Source: DASYXT01 sp035934555 (GTDB taxonomy: Bacteria; Verrucomicrobiota; Verrucomicrobiia; Limisphaerales; UBA8199). Taken from it: a DNA stretch of 53,515 nt. Both the position numbers and the translations under genes were made by a program. Below are positions 24,993-34,054 of the stretch, piece by piece (within the stretch, counting starts at the first letter, position 1; every line of letters starts with the position of its first letter). The DNA lies in the NCBI GenBank assembly GCA_035934555.1, contig DASYXT010000066.1, forward strand, positions 1-53,515, in the 5' to 3' direction. Under the pieces are notes generated by a model. The model searched no databases, was not told the DNA's origin, and saw only the letters and a program-made list of their open reading frames with translations.

Positions 24993-27900
24993 CTAGAATT
25001 TCTTGGAGAGTTGGACGTAAACAAACCGGCCGATGAAGTCGTAAACCGCTTTGTCGGTGTTATCCTCCGAAGAGGAGGCAATGAGAGGCGGCAGGTTGTC
25101 GGTGATATTTCTGCAACCGATTGCGATTTGCGTATGGTCATACCATTTATCGCCCGAGGCGCTGCGGACATTGTAAGCCAGCCGCATATCGATGGTGTAA
25201 AAATCGCTGATGTGCCAGGCCATTCCATTGGCCGTGAAGTTGTTGACGGGCGCGCCCACCGACGGGATGGCGGGATGAGAATCTCCCAGGTCACTTGCAC
25301 CCGGCAGATAATGTGCCATCACGGTCCAATCAAAGTTGTAGAGGCTCCAGGTGAACCCGGTGTCCACGTTCCAGTCAGGAATCAGACCCTGGTAGGCCGG
25401 GACCACTTGCGCATCGGTGTACTGACCTTTGTAGTCGAGCCAACCAGAACCGAGATCCTGTTGGAAATTCAGGGCCAGGTTGGCATTCCCGTACAGGTTG
25501 ATGACACCTGCCGCACCCGCTTCAATTCGATAGTTGAGGGCAAAGTCAATGCCCTCGGTCCGTAAGCGCGCGCCGGGTAGGGTCGGGACATTGAGCGTGC
25601 CAAATGTGTTCGCGTTGATGTACGTGGAGGGGTCGCCGGGCGTCGGTAGATAAACATTATTGTTCTGGTCCAAATATACCGGCGTGCCATGCAGCGCCGG
25701 GTTATTGTTCCACATCGAGGCCGCACCCCGCGCATTAAGGTCTGCGACCATCACGGTCGGGCTCGGATTGTACACCACGCCCTCCTGGTAGATATGGTAG
25801 TAGTCCGCACTCACGGTCAGACCTTTGACCTGTTTCGGTGAATACACAAAGCCCAGCGTCATGGTGTCGGCCGTTGACGGCGGGATATCGGGGTTCGAGA
25901 TGTAATTAATATTATCCTGCGCCGCGAGCGGCGTTTGGTCTGTGGCTGAGGATGGCGTAACGACCGTGGGGTTGCTGTTCAGTGGCGGGCCAAAAAGCTG
26001 GAATAAAGCAGGCACCACAAACGCCTGGGAGTAGGTGCCACGCACCGTGACCTGCTCGTCGATGGGTTGCCAGCGGAAGCCGACCTTCGGCACTGCCGAA
26101 TCTGCCGAGTGACTGCCCCATTGAATGGCCTCGTAACGGCCTTGGGCATCGATCTCCAAACTGTGGAGGCCCGTAATGTCCATGTCGGGCTTGGTCACCG
26201 GGATGGTAGCTTCCGCGAAACCGGCTTCACGGTCGCGCGCGCCACCAGAGAAAACCGGCAGTGCATTGAGGCCGATCAAATTGCCTGAGGCCAGCAGCGG
26301 ATCCGCCGTCGCATCGAGGCTGTCGCGAATATATTGCGCGCCAATCGCGAGGTGGAACGCACCGCCGGGCAGGTCAAAAAGCTTGCCTTGAAAGACGCCT
26401 TCGGTGTCGAGGAGATCGGAGAAGCCACCCTGTCCGGCACTGGCCCTGATAGCATTGATGGTTCCCGGGCTGTTATAGCCGGGCAGGGCCAGGATGTTGT
26501 AAATGGGCGTGCCCAAGGCGCTGAGGCCGCCGGCGCCGGGGGTCATCGCTTCGTTCAAGAGAATGGAACTGGCGCTATTTTGCTCCTGCCGTGAAGTCGT
26601 CTGGCTATAGGCCGCGTTCACATCATATTGATAATCGTCCACGATCTTGCCTTTGAGGCCGCCTAAGAAATGCCAAAAATCAGACGAGGTGATGAATTCG
26701 CGCGGTCCGGTTTCGACCAGGCGCGAACGGACGGCCGGGCCGTCGGTTTGGCCAATACCCAAGGTCTGCCCAAACGCGTTGTAAGGATTATTCGCCGGGA
26801 ACGTCAGGTTGTAGAGTCCCAGGCTGGGGATGGGTGCCGGCGCGAGTTGCGCGCGGTTCTCCTCGTGGGTGAACATAAACTGGCCGTAGGCGGTCAGCCG
26901 ATCTTCGAAAACATCCTGTTCCAGATTAGCAAAGGCGTTCTCGCGAATCGATTTTTGGACCGAGTAGGTGCCGAGCAGTGACGTGTTCAGAATCGATGGA
27001 CTACCACCGAGGTCTCGTGAGGTCGGCGTATCGCTGATGGGGATGTACGGTGCCAGATTGGCAGGCAAGTGGTGCGCTGCCAGGTAAGCTTGCCAGACGG
27101 GGCTGGCCAGCGCCGCCGCATTATACGCATCTACCGAATTGTAAGGGCCGCCGCCAATTACCGGCGGCGTTGTCAAGCCGGGGACATACACCGATTGGCC
27201 ACCGGGGCCAGTCGCGCCCTGCGCCAAATCTGAGCCTGCCAGAATGTAAGTATCAGCCCGGCCCGGAAAGGACCCGCTGAAGTAGGTGGGCGCGTTGATG
27301 CCCTGTGCGGCCAATTGGGCCGCGCTCATCGACCCGACCTGTCGGTCCGAAGTATAGAGCGGGTCGTTATACCAGAACTGGCCGCCGATTAACAGCCGGG
27401 TGCCGTTCTTATCATAGCCCACCAACGCATCCGCGCGGTATTCATTATATGTGCCCTGGTCCAGGCCAAAGCCATAGTAGCCATCGAATTGGGCCCCATT
27501 GAAACCCTTCTTGGTAATAATATTGACCACGCCGCCAACCGCATCCGAACCGTACAGAGTGGAGGCGCCATCCTTCAGGATTTCAATCCGATCAATCATG
27601 CCGACCGGGATGGTATTGACGTCCACAGCGTAGGTCCCAATGAAGGTGCTGAACGGAGAGATGTTGACGCGCTTGCCATCGATTAGCACCAAAGTGGGCA
27701 GATTTCGAAGCGCGATGTAGGCCTCGCCAAAACCACCATTGTTTACCGACTGGCCGATATTCCCGCTGCCGTTGAAGTTGGGGCTCACGGTCTGAAGCGC
27801 CGTCAGGATGTCGCCGGTTCCTGTGTCTCGGATCGTGGTTGACCCGACGGTGTCCACGGGGGCGACTCCGACCGTTTCTGCGGTCGGTATAAACGACCCC

Positions 27901-28034
27901 GTAACGACTGTTGGCTTCATTACGGTCGGCGCGTTGGTGTCTTGCGCGAGCGCCGGCAAGGCCAGCAGGCACGAGCCCGCCAAGGCAATCCTGGCGGCAA
28001 CGGAGGGGATCTTGGGGATAAGTTTTTTCATCAT
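24993..28034 (-). CDS. TonB-dependent outer-membrane receptor
   Basis: A complete 1,013-residue outer-membrane receptor. A signal peptide ends at about residue 31 (LALPALAQD). Near residues 40-60 MKPTVVTGSFIPTAE may serve as the TonB box (VVTGS). The plug domain follows (residues about 60-170: GDILTALQTVSPNFN, then LVLIDGKRVN and the end motif GASTLYGSDAVGGVVNIITK). A long beta barrel runs to a C-terminal Phe (FVYVQLSKKF), as required for outer-membrane insertion. No SusD-like partner is adjacent. It is divergent from tonB-exbB-exbD, so receptor and energising complex are encoded side by side. The large barrel is consistent with siderophore, vitamin or glycan uptake; the ligand is not readable. 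It has its own terminator. Confidence 0.95.
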   Translation of the reverse strand: MMKKLIPKIPSVAARIALAGSCLLALPALAQDTNAPTVMKPTVVTGSFIPTAETVGVAPVDTVGSTTIRDTGTGDILTALQTVSPNFNGSGNIGQSVNNGGFGEAYIALRNLPTLVLIDGKRVNISPFSTFIGTYAVDVNTIPVGMIDRIEILKDGASTLYGSDAVGGVVNIITKKGFNGAQFDGYYGFGLDQGTYNEYRADALVGYDKNGTRLLIGGQFWYNDPLYTSDRQVGSMSAAQLAAQGINAPTYFSGSFPGRADTYILAGSDLAQGATGPGGQSVYVPGLTTPPVIGGGPYNSVDAYNAAALASPVWQAYLAAHHLPANLAPYIPISDTPTSRDLGGSPSILNTSLLGTYSVQKSIRENAFANLEQDVFEDRLTAYGQFMFTHEENRAQLAPAPIPSLGLYNLTFPANNPYNAFGQTLGIGQTDGPAVRSRLVETGPREFITSSDFWHFLGGLKGKIVDDYQYDVNAAYSQTTSRQEQNSASSILLNEAMTPGAGGLSALGTPIYNILALPGYNSPGTINAIRASAGQGGFSDLLDTEGVFQGKLFDLPGGAFHLAIGAQYIRDSLDATADPLLASGNLIGLNALPVFSGGARDREAGFAEATIPVTKPDMDITGLHSLEIDAQGRYEAIQWGSHSADSAVPKVGFRWQPIDEQVTVRGTYSQAFVVPALFQLFGPPLNSNPTVVTPSSATDQTPLAAQDNINYISNPDIPPSTADTMTLGFVYSPKQVKGLTVSADYYHIYQEGVVYNPSPTVMVADLNARGAASMWNNNPALHGTPVYLDQNNNVYLPTPGDPSTYINANTFGTLNVPTLPGARLRTEGIDFALNYRIEAGAAGVINLYGNANLALNFQQDLGSGWLDYKGQYTDAQVVPAYQGLIPDWNVDTGFTWSLYNFDWTVMAHYLPGASDLGDSHPAIPSVGAPVNNFTANGMAWHISDFYTIDMRLAYNVRSASGDKWYDHTQIAIGCRNITDNLPPLIASSSEDNTDKAVYDFIGRFVYVQLSKKF

Positions 28035-28103
28035 AGCGTTGTTGTGCTACAAGGTTTTACGGAATAACTCGTGCGAGGCTTACTAAATTCCCAGGGCAAA
28101 GGC

Positions 28104-28123
28104 AAGTAAAATGTTACTTTTTT
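28104..28123. promoter_or_regulatory. Palindrome with T-run in the divergent receptor/tonB promoter region
   Basis: AAGTAA-AATG-TTACTT followed by TTTT. The 16-bp symmetric core sits about 70 bases upstream of the receptor start and 210 bases upstream of tonB. It could be an operator for a dimeric regulator or a weak hairpin. It does not resemble a Fur box. Confidence 0.25.
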
Positions 28124-28333
28124 GTCATACATCGCTTGACAAAGCGGCACAAGTAACCATTGCGCTCCCCTTGGCTTTGCTTCATATTACCTTATACCGG
28201 TTCAGGACGAGCTGGGCAAAGGACCCGATATGGGCAATGATAAAACAAGCGAGCTGACGCGAGCGGACCGAAGGGGTCAAGGGGGTCCCTCGAAGGCAAG
28301 GTTGGGTCAGGTTTGCAGAGACAGACAGGTCGG

Positions 28334-29068
28334 ATGAGCGAAGTTTCAGCGTCAACCGCAGGCGCCGCCACCGCAGCGCCCGATTACCGGCTTTCGGATG
28401 AACTTGCCCGTCTTTGTTTGCCCCAGGAGTTCAAGGATTCCTACCGCACACTGGCTTGGGTCAATTCCATTTGCGCGTTATTTTTGCTTGTCGGTTTGGT
28501 CGGGCTCAAGCCGCCCAGCTTCGTCCAAAAACCCGTGGTTGAACCCACTGAAACGGTCCAGGTTGAACTCGTCCCGCCGCCGGAGCAACCCAAGCCCCAA
28601 CCCCAGATTCAGCCGGACGAACCCCCCGACCAGCAGCCGGATAATCCCCAGGATACCCCGCAGGTGGTCCAGGTGATTGCCGCGATTGATTCGCCCAGCG
28701 TGGCGTTTTCTGTGCCGGTCCAGGGTGCCGTTGCGGTAGCCAAAGAGGCGCGCCTGGCTACTCCGCCGCCTCCGGTGACCCACACCGCGCCTGCTGCGCC
28801 TGTCCGCTTTAACCCTAACGCGGGCGGCGGCGGCACCTACCCCCCACCCGAGTATCCGGCCCTAGCGTTGCGCGACCACGAGGAAGGCACTGTCACGATT
28901 GAAATGATGGTCGATCCCTCGGGCAGGATAACGGAGGCAAAAGTGCAGAAGAGTTCGGGTTACCCAACGCTGGACCAGGCGGCGCTGGAGGTGGTGAAAC
29001 GCGGTTGGCGGTTCCCGCCGGGGACAATTCGCTGGTTGTATTGGCCGTGCGTGTTCAGAATGGAGTGA
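28334..29068 (+). CDS. tonB: Energy transducer TonB
   Basis: A 244-residue TonB-type protein. I use the ATG at 28334 (MSEVSAST); the frame opens 7 codons earlier. One membrane helix lies at about 40-58 (AWVNSICALFLLVGLVGL), followed by a Pro-rich periplasmic spacer at about 75-115 (PPPEQPKPQPQIQPDEPPDQ) and the TonB C-terminal domain from about 165 (YPALALRDHEEGTVTIEMMV, then SSGYPTLDQAALEVVKRGWR and the closing WPCVF). It spans the periplasm and transfers proton-motive energy from ExbBD to the receptor. The N-terminal cytoplasmic tail of about 40 residues is longer than in enteric TonB. Confidence 0.92.
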   Translation: MSEVSASTAGAATAAPDYRLSDELARLCLPQEFKDSYRTLAWVNSICALFLLVGLVGLKPPSFVQKPVVEPTETVQVELVPPPEQPKPQPQIQPDEPPDQQPDNPQDTPQVVQVIAAIDSPSVAFSVPVQGAVAVAKEARLATPPPPVTHTAPAAPVRFNPNAGGGGTYPPPEYPALALRDHEEGTVTIEMMVDPSGRITEAKVQKSSGYPTLDQAALEVVKRGWRFPPGTIRWLYWPCVFRME

Positions 29069-29101
29069 TGACGTTGCTCTCTAACAACAAGTAAATGGTT
29101 T

Positions 29102-29773
29102 ATGGTAGCGAATATTTTGGTCAAGTACTTTGAAGCGGGTGGGCCGGTAATGTGGCCGATTCTCATCACGGCGCTAGTCGCCGTAGCGGTAGTGGGCGAG
29201 CGGACGTTCTGGTGGTACCGTGAGAGCCGCAAACGCAATCCGCAGACCCTCGAAGCGGTTTTCGGCGCGATCGAAAATGGCGACTTCCGCCGCGCCGCCG
29301 ATCTTTCGAAAGATTCGGAGGACCCGGTTATCCGGATGATTTGGCACGGCATGAACCATTTCCGCTCCTCGTTGCAAGGTGCGCTGCAGGTGGCGGCGGG
29401 CGTTGAGTTGCAAAAGGCCGGGCGGTTCTTGACTGTGATGGATACGCTGGTCACGCTGGCGCCGCTGCTCGGCCTGCTGGGCACCGTTTCGGGGATCTTC
29501 CGCACGTTTATCTCCCTGGGCAATGCGACAGTTGAGGGTGCCACCGGCCAGATTACCGGGGGCATTGGCGAAGCGCTGATCGCCACAATGTGCGGCCTGG
29601 CCATCGCCATCTTTTCCCTCATTCCGTTTAATTTTTTCACACGGAAACTGGCGCAACTTCACTTCGAACTGGAATCCGCCGCCACTAACGTCGATGTGAT
29701 GGTGACGGCCGCCAAGCAAAAGGGCTACGACACGATGGAATTCCGCCGCCAGGACGCACCCACCACCGCCTAA
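29102..29773 (+). CDS. exbB: Proton-channel protein ExbB/TolQ family
   Basis: A 223-residue ExbB-type inner-membrane protein with three helices: residues about 14-34 (GPVMWPILITALVAVAVVG), about 112-140 (LVTLAPLLGLLGTVSGIF, with the conserved LLGLLGTVSG motif) and about 163-185 (IGEALIATMCGLAIAIFSLI, with the GEAL.AT..GL signature). Together with ExbD it forms the proton-driven motor for TonB. It follows tonB by 33 bases and precedes exbD by 25, so the three genes form one operon. Length and motifs are normal. Confidence 0.95.
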   Translation: MVANILVKYFEAGGPVMWPILITALVAVAVVGERTFWWYRESRKRNPQTLEAVFGAIENGDFRRAADLSKDSEDPVIRMIWHGMNHFRSSLQGALQVAAGVELQKAGRFLTVMDTLVTLAPLLGLLGTVSGIFRTFISLGNATVEGATGQITGGIGEALIATMCGLAIAIFSLIPFNFFTRKLAQLHFELESAATNVDVMVTAAKQKGYDTMEFRRQDAPTTA

Positions 29774-29798
29774 GCAGGCCAAGCGCTGCTCTTGTTCG

Positions 29799-30224
29799 AT
29801 GAAAATAGGTTCCCCATTTCCGGCGAAGAAAGCGCGGATCGAGATTATCCCGCTGATCGACATCATGTTCTTTCTGCTGGCTTCTTTCATGTTAGCCAGC
29901 TTGAGCATGATCCGTCTGCAATCAATCAAAATGGACCTGCCCACCGCCACGGTCGCCAAGCGCGATTTCAAACCCGATATCGTCAATATCGGCGTGGACA
30001 AAATGGGCAATTTGTTTCTGGAAAAGAAGCCCGTCAGCATGGTGGACCTGCAAAACTACCTCTCCAATCGTGTCCGCGTTAATACCAATGTGCCGGTCTA
30101 TATCAGCGGCGATAAAAATGCCACCCACGGCATGATCATCAGCGTCTTGGATTTGGTTCGCCGCCAGGGTATCCAGAAAGTCTCCTTCGCGATCGCCCCC
30201 GCCCAACAGGCGCCCAGTCCGTAA
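29799..30224 (+). CDS. exbD: Biopolymer transport protein ExbD
   Basis: A 141-residue ExbD-type protein with one N-terminal helix (about 17-36, IPLIDIMFFLLASFMLASL). Asp21 in PLIDIMF corresponds to the essential proton-carrying Asp of ExbD. The periplasmic domain is complete, with VNIGVDKMGNLFLEKKPV and the helical VPVYISGDKNATHGMIISVL that ends in a DL.R..G pattern. Partner of the adjacent ExbB. It ends 48 bases from the convergent DUF72 gene. There is only one ExbD gene here, whereas some relatives carry two in tandem. Confidence 0.95.
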   Translation: MKIGSPFPAKKARIEIIPLIDIMFFLLASFMLASLSMIRLQSIKMDLPTATVAKRDFKPDIVNIGVDKMGNLFLEKKPVSMVDLQNYLSNRVRVNTNVPVYISGDKNATHGMIISVLDLVRRQGIQKVSFAIAPAQQAPSP

Positions 30225-30272
30225 TGTGCTGATGGAGAGCCGCCCCGATTCGCGGGGGACAAAGGCTGCGCG

Positions 30273-31049
30273 TCATCCTGCTGCCAGTTCCGGTTCCCGG
30301 CCGTGGCGGGCAGGTGCGCCCTGGTGTTCGAGCATTTCCCTCAACATTTTGGCGTTGCCTGGCGCGCGGACATTCGCGTCGTTGTTGAAATAAGCAAAAA
30401 CCGTCCGGCCGCAATCTGCCTGGGCGCGGATGTGCGTGGCCCAGGGCGCCAACTCCGCACGGGTGTAATCGTGCGCCGCCCCGCCCTCCAGCCCATGAAA
30501 CCGGATGTACACGATGTCCGAAGTCACGGTCAGGTCCATCGGCATCGCCAGCGAGCTAAGCGACACATGCGCGATGTGGTGCTTTTCGAGCAACTCGAAA
30601 ATCTGCGGAGCCACCCACGAGGGATGGCGGAATTCGACCGCGTGGCAGTAAGTATGCGGCAACTGGGCCAGGAAATTTTCCAACCGCGGCGCGTCTTTGC
30701 GCAGCACGGGGGGCAGTTGCCACAACAGCACGCCGACGCGCCGGCGAAGCGGCTCGAGCCGTTCAAAAAAGCGGTCCAGCGCCCCGGCCAGGTTCGCCAG
30801 CTTTTTCATGTGCGTGATGAAACGGCTGCCCTTAACCGCATACACAAAACCGGGCGGCGCTTTATCGCGCCAGCCGCAGACCATCTTGAGGGTAGGCAAG
30901 CGATAGAAGGTCAGGTTGATTTCGACAGTCGAAAACTGCGTCGCGTAATACTCGAAATGCCGGCTGGCGGGCACGCCGGGCGGATAAAAGGTCTTTTCCC
31001 AACTCTTGTACGACCAACCACTCGTGCCGATATGGACCGGTCCCGTCAT
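30273..31049 (-). CDS. DUF72-family protein (TIM-barrel-like)
   Basis: A 258-residue DUF72 protein. I use the ATG at 31049 (MTGPVHIGTSGWSYKSWEKTF), which begins the conserved N-terminus of the family, with GAGGGG just upstream; the open frame runs to 31148. Family blocks are HIGTSGWSY, FSTVEINLTFYRLP, FVYAVKGSRFITH, VLLWQLPP, VEFRHPSW, VYIRFHGLEG and VFAYFNNDANVRAPGNA. The fold is thought to be a TIM barrel; its reaction is not established to my knowledge. Cytosolic. It is convergent with exbD and divergent from the next conserved gene. Confidence 0.92.
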   Translation of the reverse strand: MTGPVHIGTSGWSYKSWEKTFYPPGVPASRHFEYYATQFSTVEINLTFYRLPTLKMVCGWRDKAPPGFVYAVKGSRFITHMKKLANLAGALDRFFERLEPLRRRVGVLLWQLPPVLRKDAPRLENFLAQLPHTYCHAVEFRHPSWVAPQIFELLEKHHIAHVSLSSLAMPMDLTVTSDIVYIRFHGLEGGAAHDYTRAELAPWATHIRAQADCGRTVFAYFNNDANVRAPGNAKMLREMLEHQGAPARHGREPELAAG

Positions 31050-31289
31050 GTGCCCCTCTGCCAAAGCATAACCCGACTCGGCCACTCGCGCACGTGCCAA
31101 CCGTTGGGAAAAGGGCGGGGACGGCCTCGTCACCCTTGACGCTGGCAATTAACGACACCTTGCTGGGGACGAGGCCGTTTGACGAGGTCGTACCCGTCCT
31201 GATGTGACCAGGTTTATGAATTTTGCTGACGCGTGGCCGCCACGGTTCGTTCTGGCTTCACCGGGTCTTCGGGTCAATACTTCCCCCAT

Positions 31290-32705
31290 ATGGCTTTGGA
31301 AAAGGTAGAAACCAGCCAAAAGGCGCTCCAGATCAACCAGGACGCCAACCGGTACGGGACCTTCGCCGAGATTGGCGCCGGGCAGGAAGTCGCGCGCTGG
31401 TTCTTCCGCGTCGGGGGCGCGGCCAAAACGGTTGCCAAGACGATCTCGGCGTATGACATGGCTGTCAGCGACGCGATTTACGGTCCGACCGAGCGCTACG
31501 TCAGCCGGCGCCGGCTCAAGGCCATGCTCGATTACGAATATGACCTGCTGTTGGAACGGCTCGAAGCCAAGCGCGGCGGTTCGACCGCCTTTTTTGCCTT
31601 CGCCGATACCGTCACAACCCGCCGCGACACCGGCCATGGCTGGCTCGGGATAAAGTTCCAAGCGGTGCCCGGCGCCGATCCCTCCGAGATCTACATCCAT
31701 CTGCGGATGCTCGATAAAGAGAATGTGCGGCAACAGGAGGCGCTTGGCGTCATCGGCGTCAACCTTATCCATGGCACGTTCTATTCTCACCAACAGCCCG
31801 GCGCGCTGATCCGTTCGCTGCTTGACAATCTCACCTGGGAGCGCGTGGAGGTGGACATGATACGGTTTGCCGGCCCGGCGTTTACGGGGATGGACAACCG
31901 GCTAATGGCGCTTCAACTCGTCAGGGAAGGGCTCACCGAAGCGGCAATGTTCACTGCGGCAGGCGAGACGATCCAATGGGCCGAGGTGCTCTACGATCGG
32001 CCGGTGCTGGTCCAGCGCGGCAGCTTCCGCCCGGTAACGCGAGCGACGCTCGACGTGCTCGAACGGGCGCTGGAGCAGTTCGTCGCTGAGCCCGAGTTGA
32101 AAGGCGAGGCGCCGGTGGTGCTGGTGGAAATGACGCTGCGGCACCTGACGACCGGCGGGGCGATTGATGCGACCGACTTCCTGCAGCGGGCCGAGACGCT
32201 TCAGGCACTGGGCCGGACAGTGCTGGTCTCCAATTTTCGCCGGTTCCACCGGCTGGCGGCGTACCTGTCCCGCTACACGCAGCGGCCATTGGGACTGGCC
32301 CTGGGCGCCTCGAAACTGAAAGAGATCTTTGATGAGACATTTTATAATGAAAGCGAAGGCGGGCTGCTCGGCGGCCTGGGCCAGCTCTTCAAGAATCCCG
32401 CGCGGCTGTATGTTTATCCGCATATGGACCTCGGGAGCGGCAGCTTGATGACCGCAGAAAATTATCCGGTAGCGCCGCATCTCAAGCACCTGTATCTGCA
32501 CCTGCTGGAAAACCGCTACATTCAAGGCATCCGCAAGTTCAGCCCCGAGCTGGCGCGGATTCGGCGCGGTGAAGTCATCGAGGGAATCCAAACCGGCGAT
32601 GACCAATGGGAGCAGCAGGTGCCGCCGCCCATTGTCGAGATGATCAAGCGCGATGGACTCTTCGGCTATCGCAGCCGCGTCGGCCCCCAACCCGTGCGGC
32701 CTTAA
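31290..32705 (+). CDS. Conserved cytosolic protein of unknown function
   Basis: A 471-residue soluble protein. The start at 31290 (MALEKVETSQKALQIN) is chosen because recognisable family sequence begins there. From memory this family (YGTFAEIGAGQEVARWFFRV, then KTISAYDMAVSDAIYG and YVSRRRLKAMLDYEY) occurs in cyanobacteria, Bacteroidota and Verrucomicrobiota and is often given doubtful names such as nicotinate-nucleotide adenylyltransferase. I see no adenylyltransferase HxGH motif and no membrane helix, so I do not support that name. The tail ends with MIKRDGLFGYR. Its stop shares a TTAA with the stop of the convergent bactofilin gene. It might be an enzyme because of its many conserved Gly/Asp positions, but the reaction is unknown. 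Confidence 0.8.
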   Translation: MALEKVETSQKALQINQDANRYGTFAEIGAGQEVARWFFRVGGAAKTVAKTISAYDMAVSDAIYGPTERYVSRRRLKAMLDYEYDLLLERLEAKRGGSTAFFAFADTVTTRRDTGHGWLGIKFQAVPGADPSEIYIHLRMLDKENVRQQEALGVIGVNLIHGTFYSHQQPGALIRSLLDNLTWERVEVDMIRFAGPAFTGMDNRLMALQLVREGLTEAAMFTAAGETIQWAEVLYDRPVLVQRGSFRPVTRATLDVLERALEQFVAEPELKGEAPVVLVEMTLRHLTTGGAIDATDFLQRAETLQALGRTVLVSNFRRFHRLAAYLSRYTQRPLGLALGASKLKEIFDETFYNESEGGLLGGLGQLFKNPARLYVYPHMDLGSGSLMTAENYPVAPHLKHLYLHLLENRYIQGIRKFSPELARIRRGEVIEGIQTGDDQWEQQVPPPIVEMIKRDGLFGYRSRVGPQPVRP

Positions 32706-33526
32706 GGCTCAACCGCTTTGTTGTCGCCCGCCTTGGCCCTGCCCTTGCGAACCGGCGCGGGCGAAACCTCGCGCGGCTTCGGGTTCACGGTAGCCCATCC
32801 ATTCGGAGCGGGCGGCGGCACGGCAGATTTTCCCACGTTAGCGGCGCCCACGAACACGGCGCCGGCTTCCACCGCCAGGTGCAGCGACGAGATATTTCCA
32901 AAAAATCGAGCCCCGGCGCGGAGCAGCACCGTCCCGGTGGAATGCAAGTCGGCGGCGAGTTCGCCGGCGATTTCCGCACCGCCGACGCGGATGGGCTCCG
33001 CCCAGCGGAAATGTTCTCCGGCCGGGATTACCAGTTTGCCGGCGCTAAAACTGCCTTTGATATTCGCGCTGCTGTGGATTTCCAACGTCTGCACGGCCGC
33101 AATCTTTCCGATCACGCGTCCCTTGATCACCGCTTCTCCCGCCAGCGTGTCGGTGTTGAGCAGGTAACCTTTTTCCTCGACGACGACCCAGCCGTGCGTG
33201 CGGAAATTTTTCGATAAGGTCTGTGTGATGCGATAATCGCTCAGGTCCACGTGGCTGCTGCAGCGTTTGCACATGGTCGAGGCGGCGGCCTTGGGCGCCT
33301 CCAGCTCGGTGCCGCACTGGAAACAGCGAATCTGCCGCTGTTCGATGACGACTTTGGCCGCCTTGGCCGCCGGGTGCAGCGCCTCCTGCAGCCGGTAATG
33401 CTGCTGGCAATTCTTGCAGATGGTAGAGTAGGCCGTGCGCGGTTCCGGCTGCGAATAGCCGCACCGCGGGCAGGTCACCGGGACCACGTCCCGATTTACC
33501 GATTCCTTCTTAATAGATGGCGGCAT
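32702..33526 (-). CDS. Bactofilin-domain protein with two N-terminal zinc ribbons
   Basis: A 274-residue protein. Two zinc-ribbon-like modules lie at residues 19-40 (Cys19, Cys22, Cys37, Cys40) and 68-89 (Cys68, Cys71, Cys86, Cys89), each CxxC-N14-CxxC. A bactofilin-type right-handed beta-helix follows from about 125 to 230, recognisable by regular short repeats (GEAVIKGRVIGKIAAVQTLE, then SSANIKGSFSAGKLVI and GTVLLRAGARFFGNIS). The C-terminus is a Pro/Lys-rich tail. Bactofilins polymerise into cytoskeletal filaments that shape cells or position enzymes. The double zinc ribbon is unusual and may bind partner proteins or nucleic acid. It is encoded upstream of a plain bactofilin on the same strand. 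Confidence 0.88.
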   Translation of the reverse strand: MPPSIKKESVNRDVVPVTCPRCGYSQPEPRTAYSTICKNCQQHYRLQEALHPAAKAAKVVIEQRQIRCFQCGTELEAPKAAASTMCKRCSSHVDLSDYRITQTLSKNFRTHGWVVVEEKGYLLNTDTLAGEAVIKGRVIGKIAAVQTLEIHSSANIKGSFSAGKLVIPAGEHFRWAEPIRVGGAEIAGELAADLHSTGTVLLRAGARFFGNISSLHLAVEAGAVFVGAANVGKSAVPPPAPNGWATVNPKPREVSPAPVRKGRAKAGDNKAVEP

Positions 33527-33631
33527 GCCGAGCGATCAGGGCCGCGCCGGGCGCGAAAAACACCGGGGACGCAGAGGGTTGGCTCCACGCTCCCGGCTCA
33601 GGCCTGAGAGGGCAGGAAAATCCCGCAAATC

Positions 33632-34054
33632 CTACAGCCCGGGCGCTTTGGCGGGGGCGACTTTGGGCGCCTCACCGCGCGAGGGCGGCGCGACGGTTGG
33701 GGCCACCTTGTTGGGGTTGACCTCGCTCTTGCCGACGAAGGTCACCCCTTCCTCGATCACCAGCTTGGCCGCGCGGATATCGCCAAACATCTCCGTCTTG
33801 GCTTTGATATCAATTTTATCTTTGGCGATCACGTTCCCGGTTATCTTCCCTCGCACAATCACCGACCCCACATCAATGGTGCCTTTGATGTTGGCATTGT
33901 CGCCCAGGGTCAAAACCCCCTCGGAGTTGATATCGCCTTCGAGTTTGCCATCGAAAGTCATTTCGCCGGTGAACTTGAGAGTGCCTTTGAGTTCGACGTC
34001 CGCGTTGAGGACATTCTTGGAATTGCCGTTGTTATTAATTGTCGGTGTATTCAT
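33632..34054 (-). CDS. Bactofilin
   Basis: A 140-residue bactofilin (polymer-forming cytoskeletal protein). A short Asn-rich N-terminus leads into the beta-helix core (VELKGTLKFTGEMTFDGKLE, then GDINSEGVLTLGDNANIKGT and VIVRGKITGNVIAKDKIDIK), one turn per 16-18 residues, with a basic/Pro-rich tail (NPNKVAPTVAPPSRGEAPKV). This is the standard length and layout. Such proteins form nucleotide-independent filaments at the membrane. It lies 105 bases upstream of the zinc-ribbon bactofilin, so co-polymerisation of the two is plausible. Confidence 0.95.
   Translation of the reverse strand: MNTPTINNNGNSKNVLNADVELKGTLKFTGEMTFDGKLEGDINSEGVLTLGDNANIKGTIDVGSVIVRGKITGNVIAKDKIDIKAKTEMFGDIRAAKLVIEEGVTFVGKSEVNPNKVAPTVAPPSRGEAPKVAPAKAPGL

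Noticed and set aside
28136..28141. TTGACA as a -35 box for tonB
   Set aside because: No acceptable -10 hexamer 16-18 bases downstream.
28035..28333. Riboswitch (for example cobalamin) ahead of the TonB receptor
   Set aside because: No B12-box-like GCCACTG or other conserved core visible in the leader.
30225..30272. Short CCCCG-ATT-CGCGGGG hairpin as terminator after exbD
   Set aside because: Stem is short and no T-run follows on either strand.
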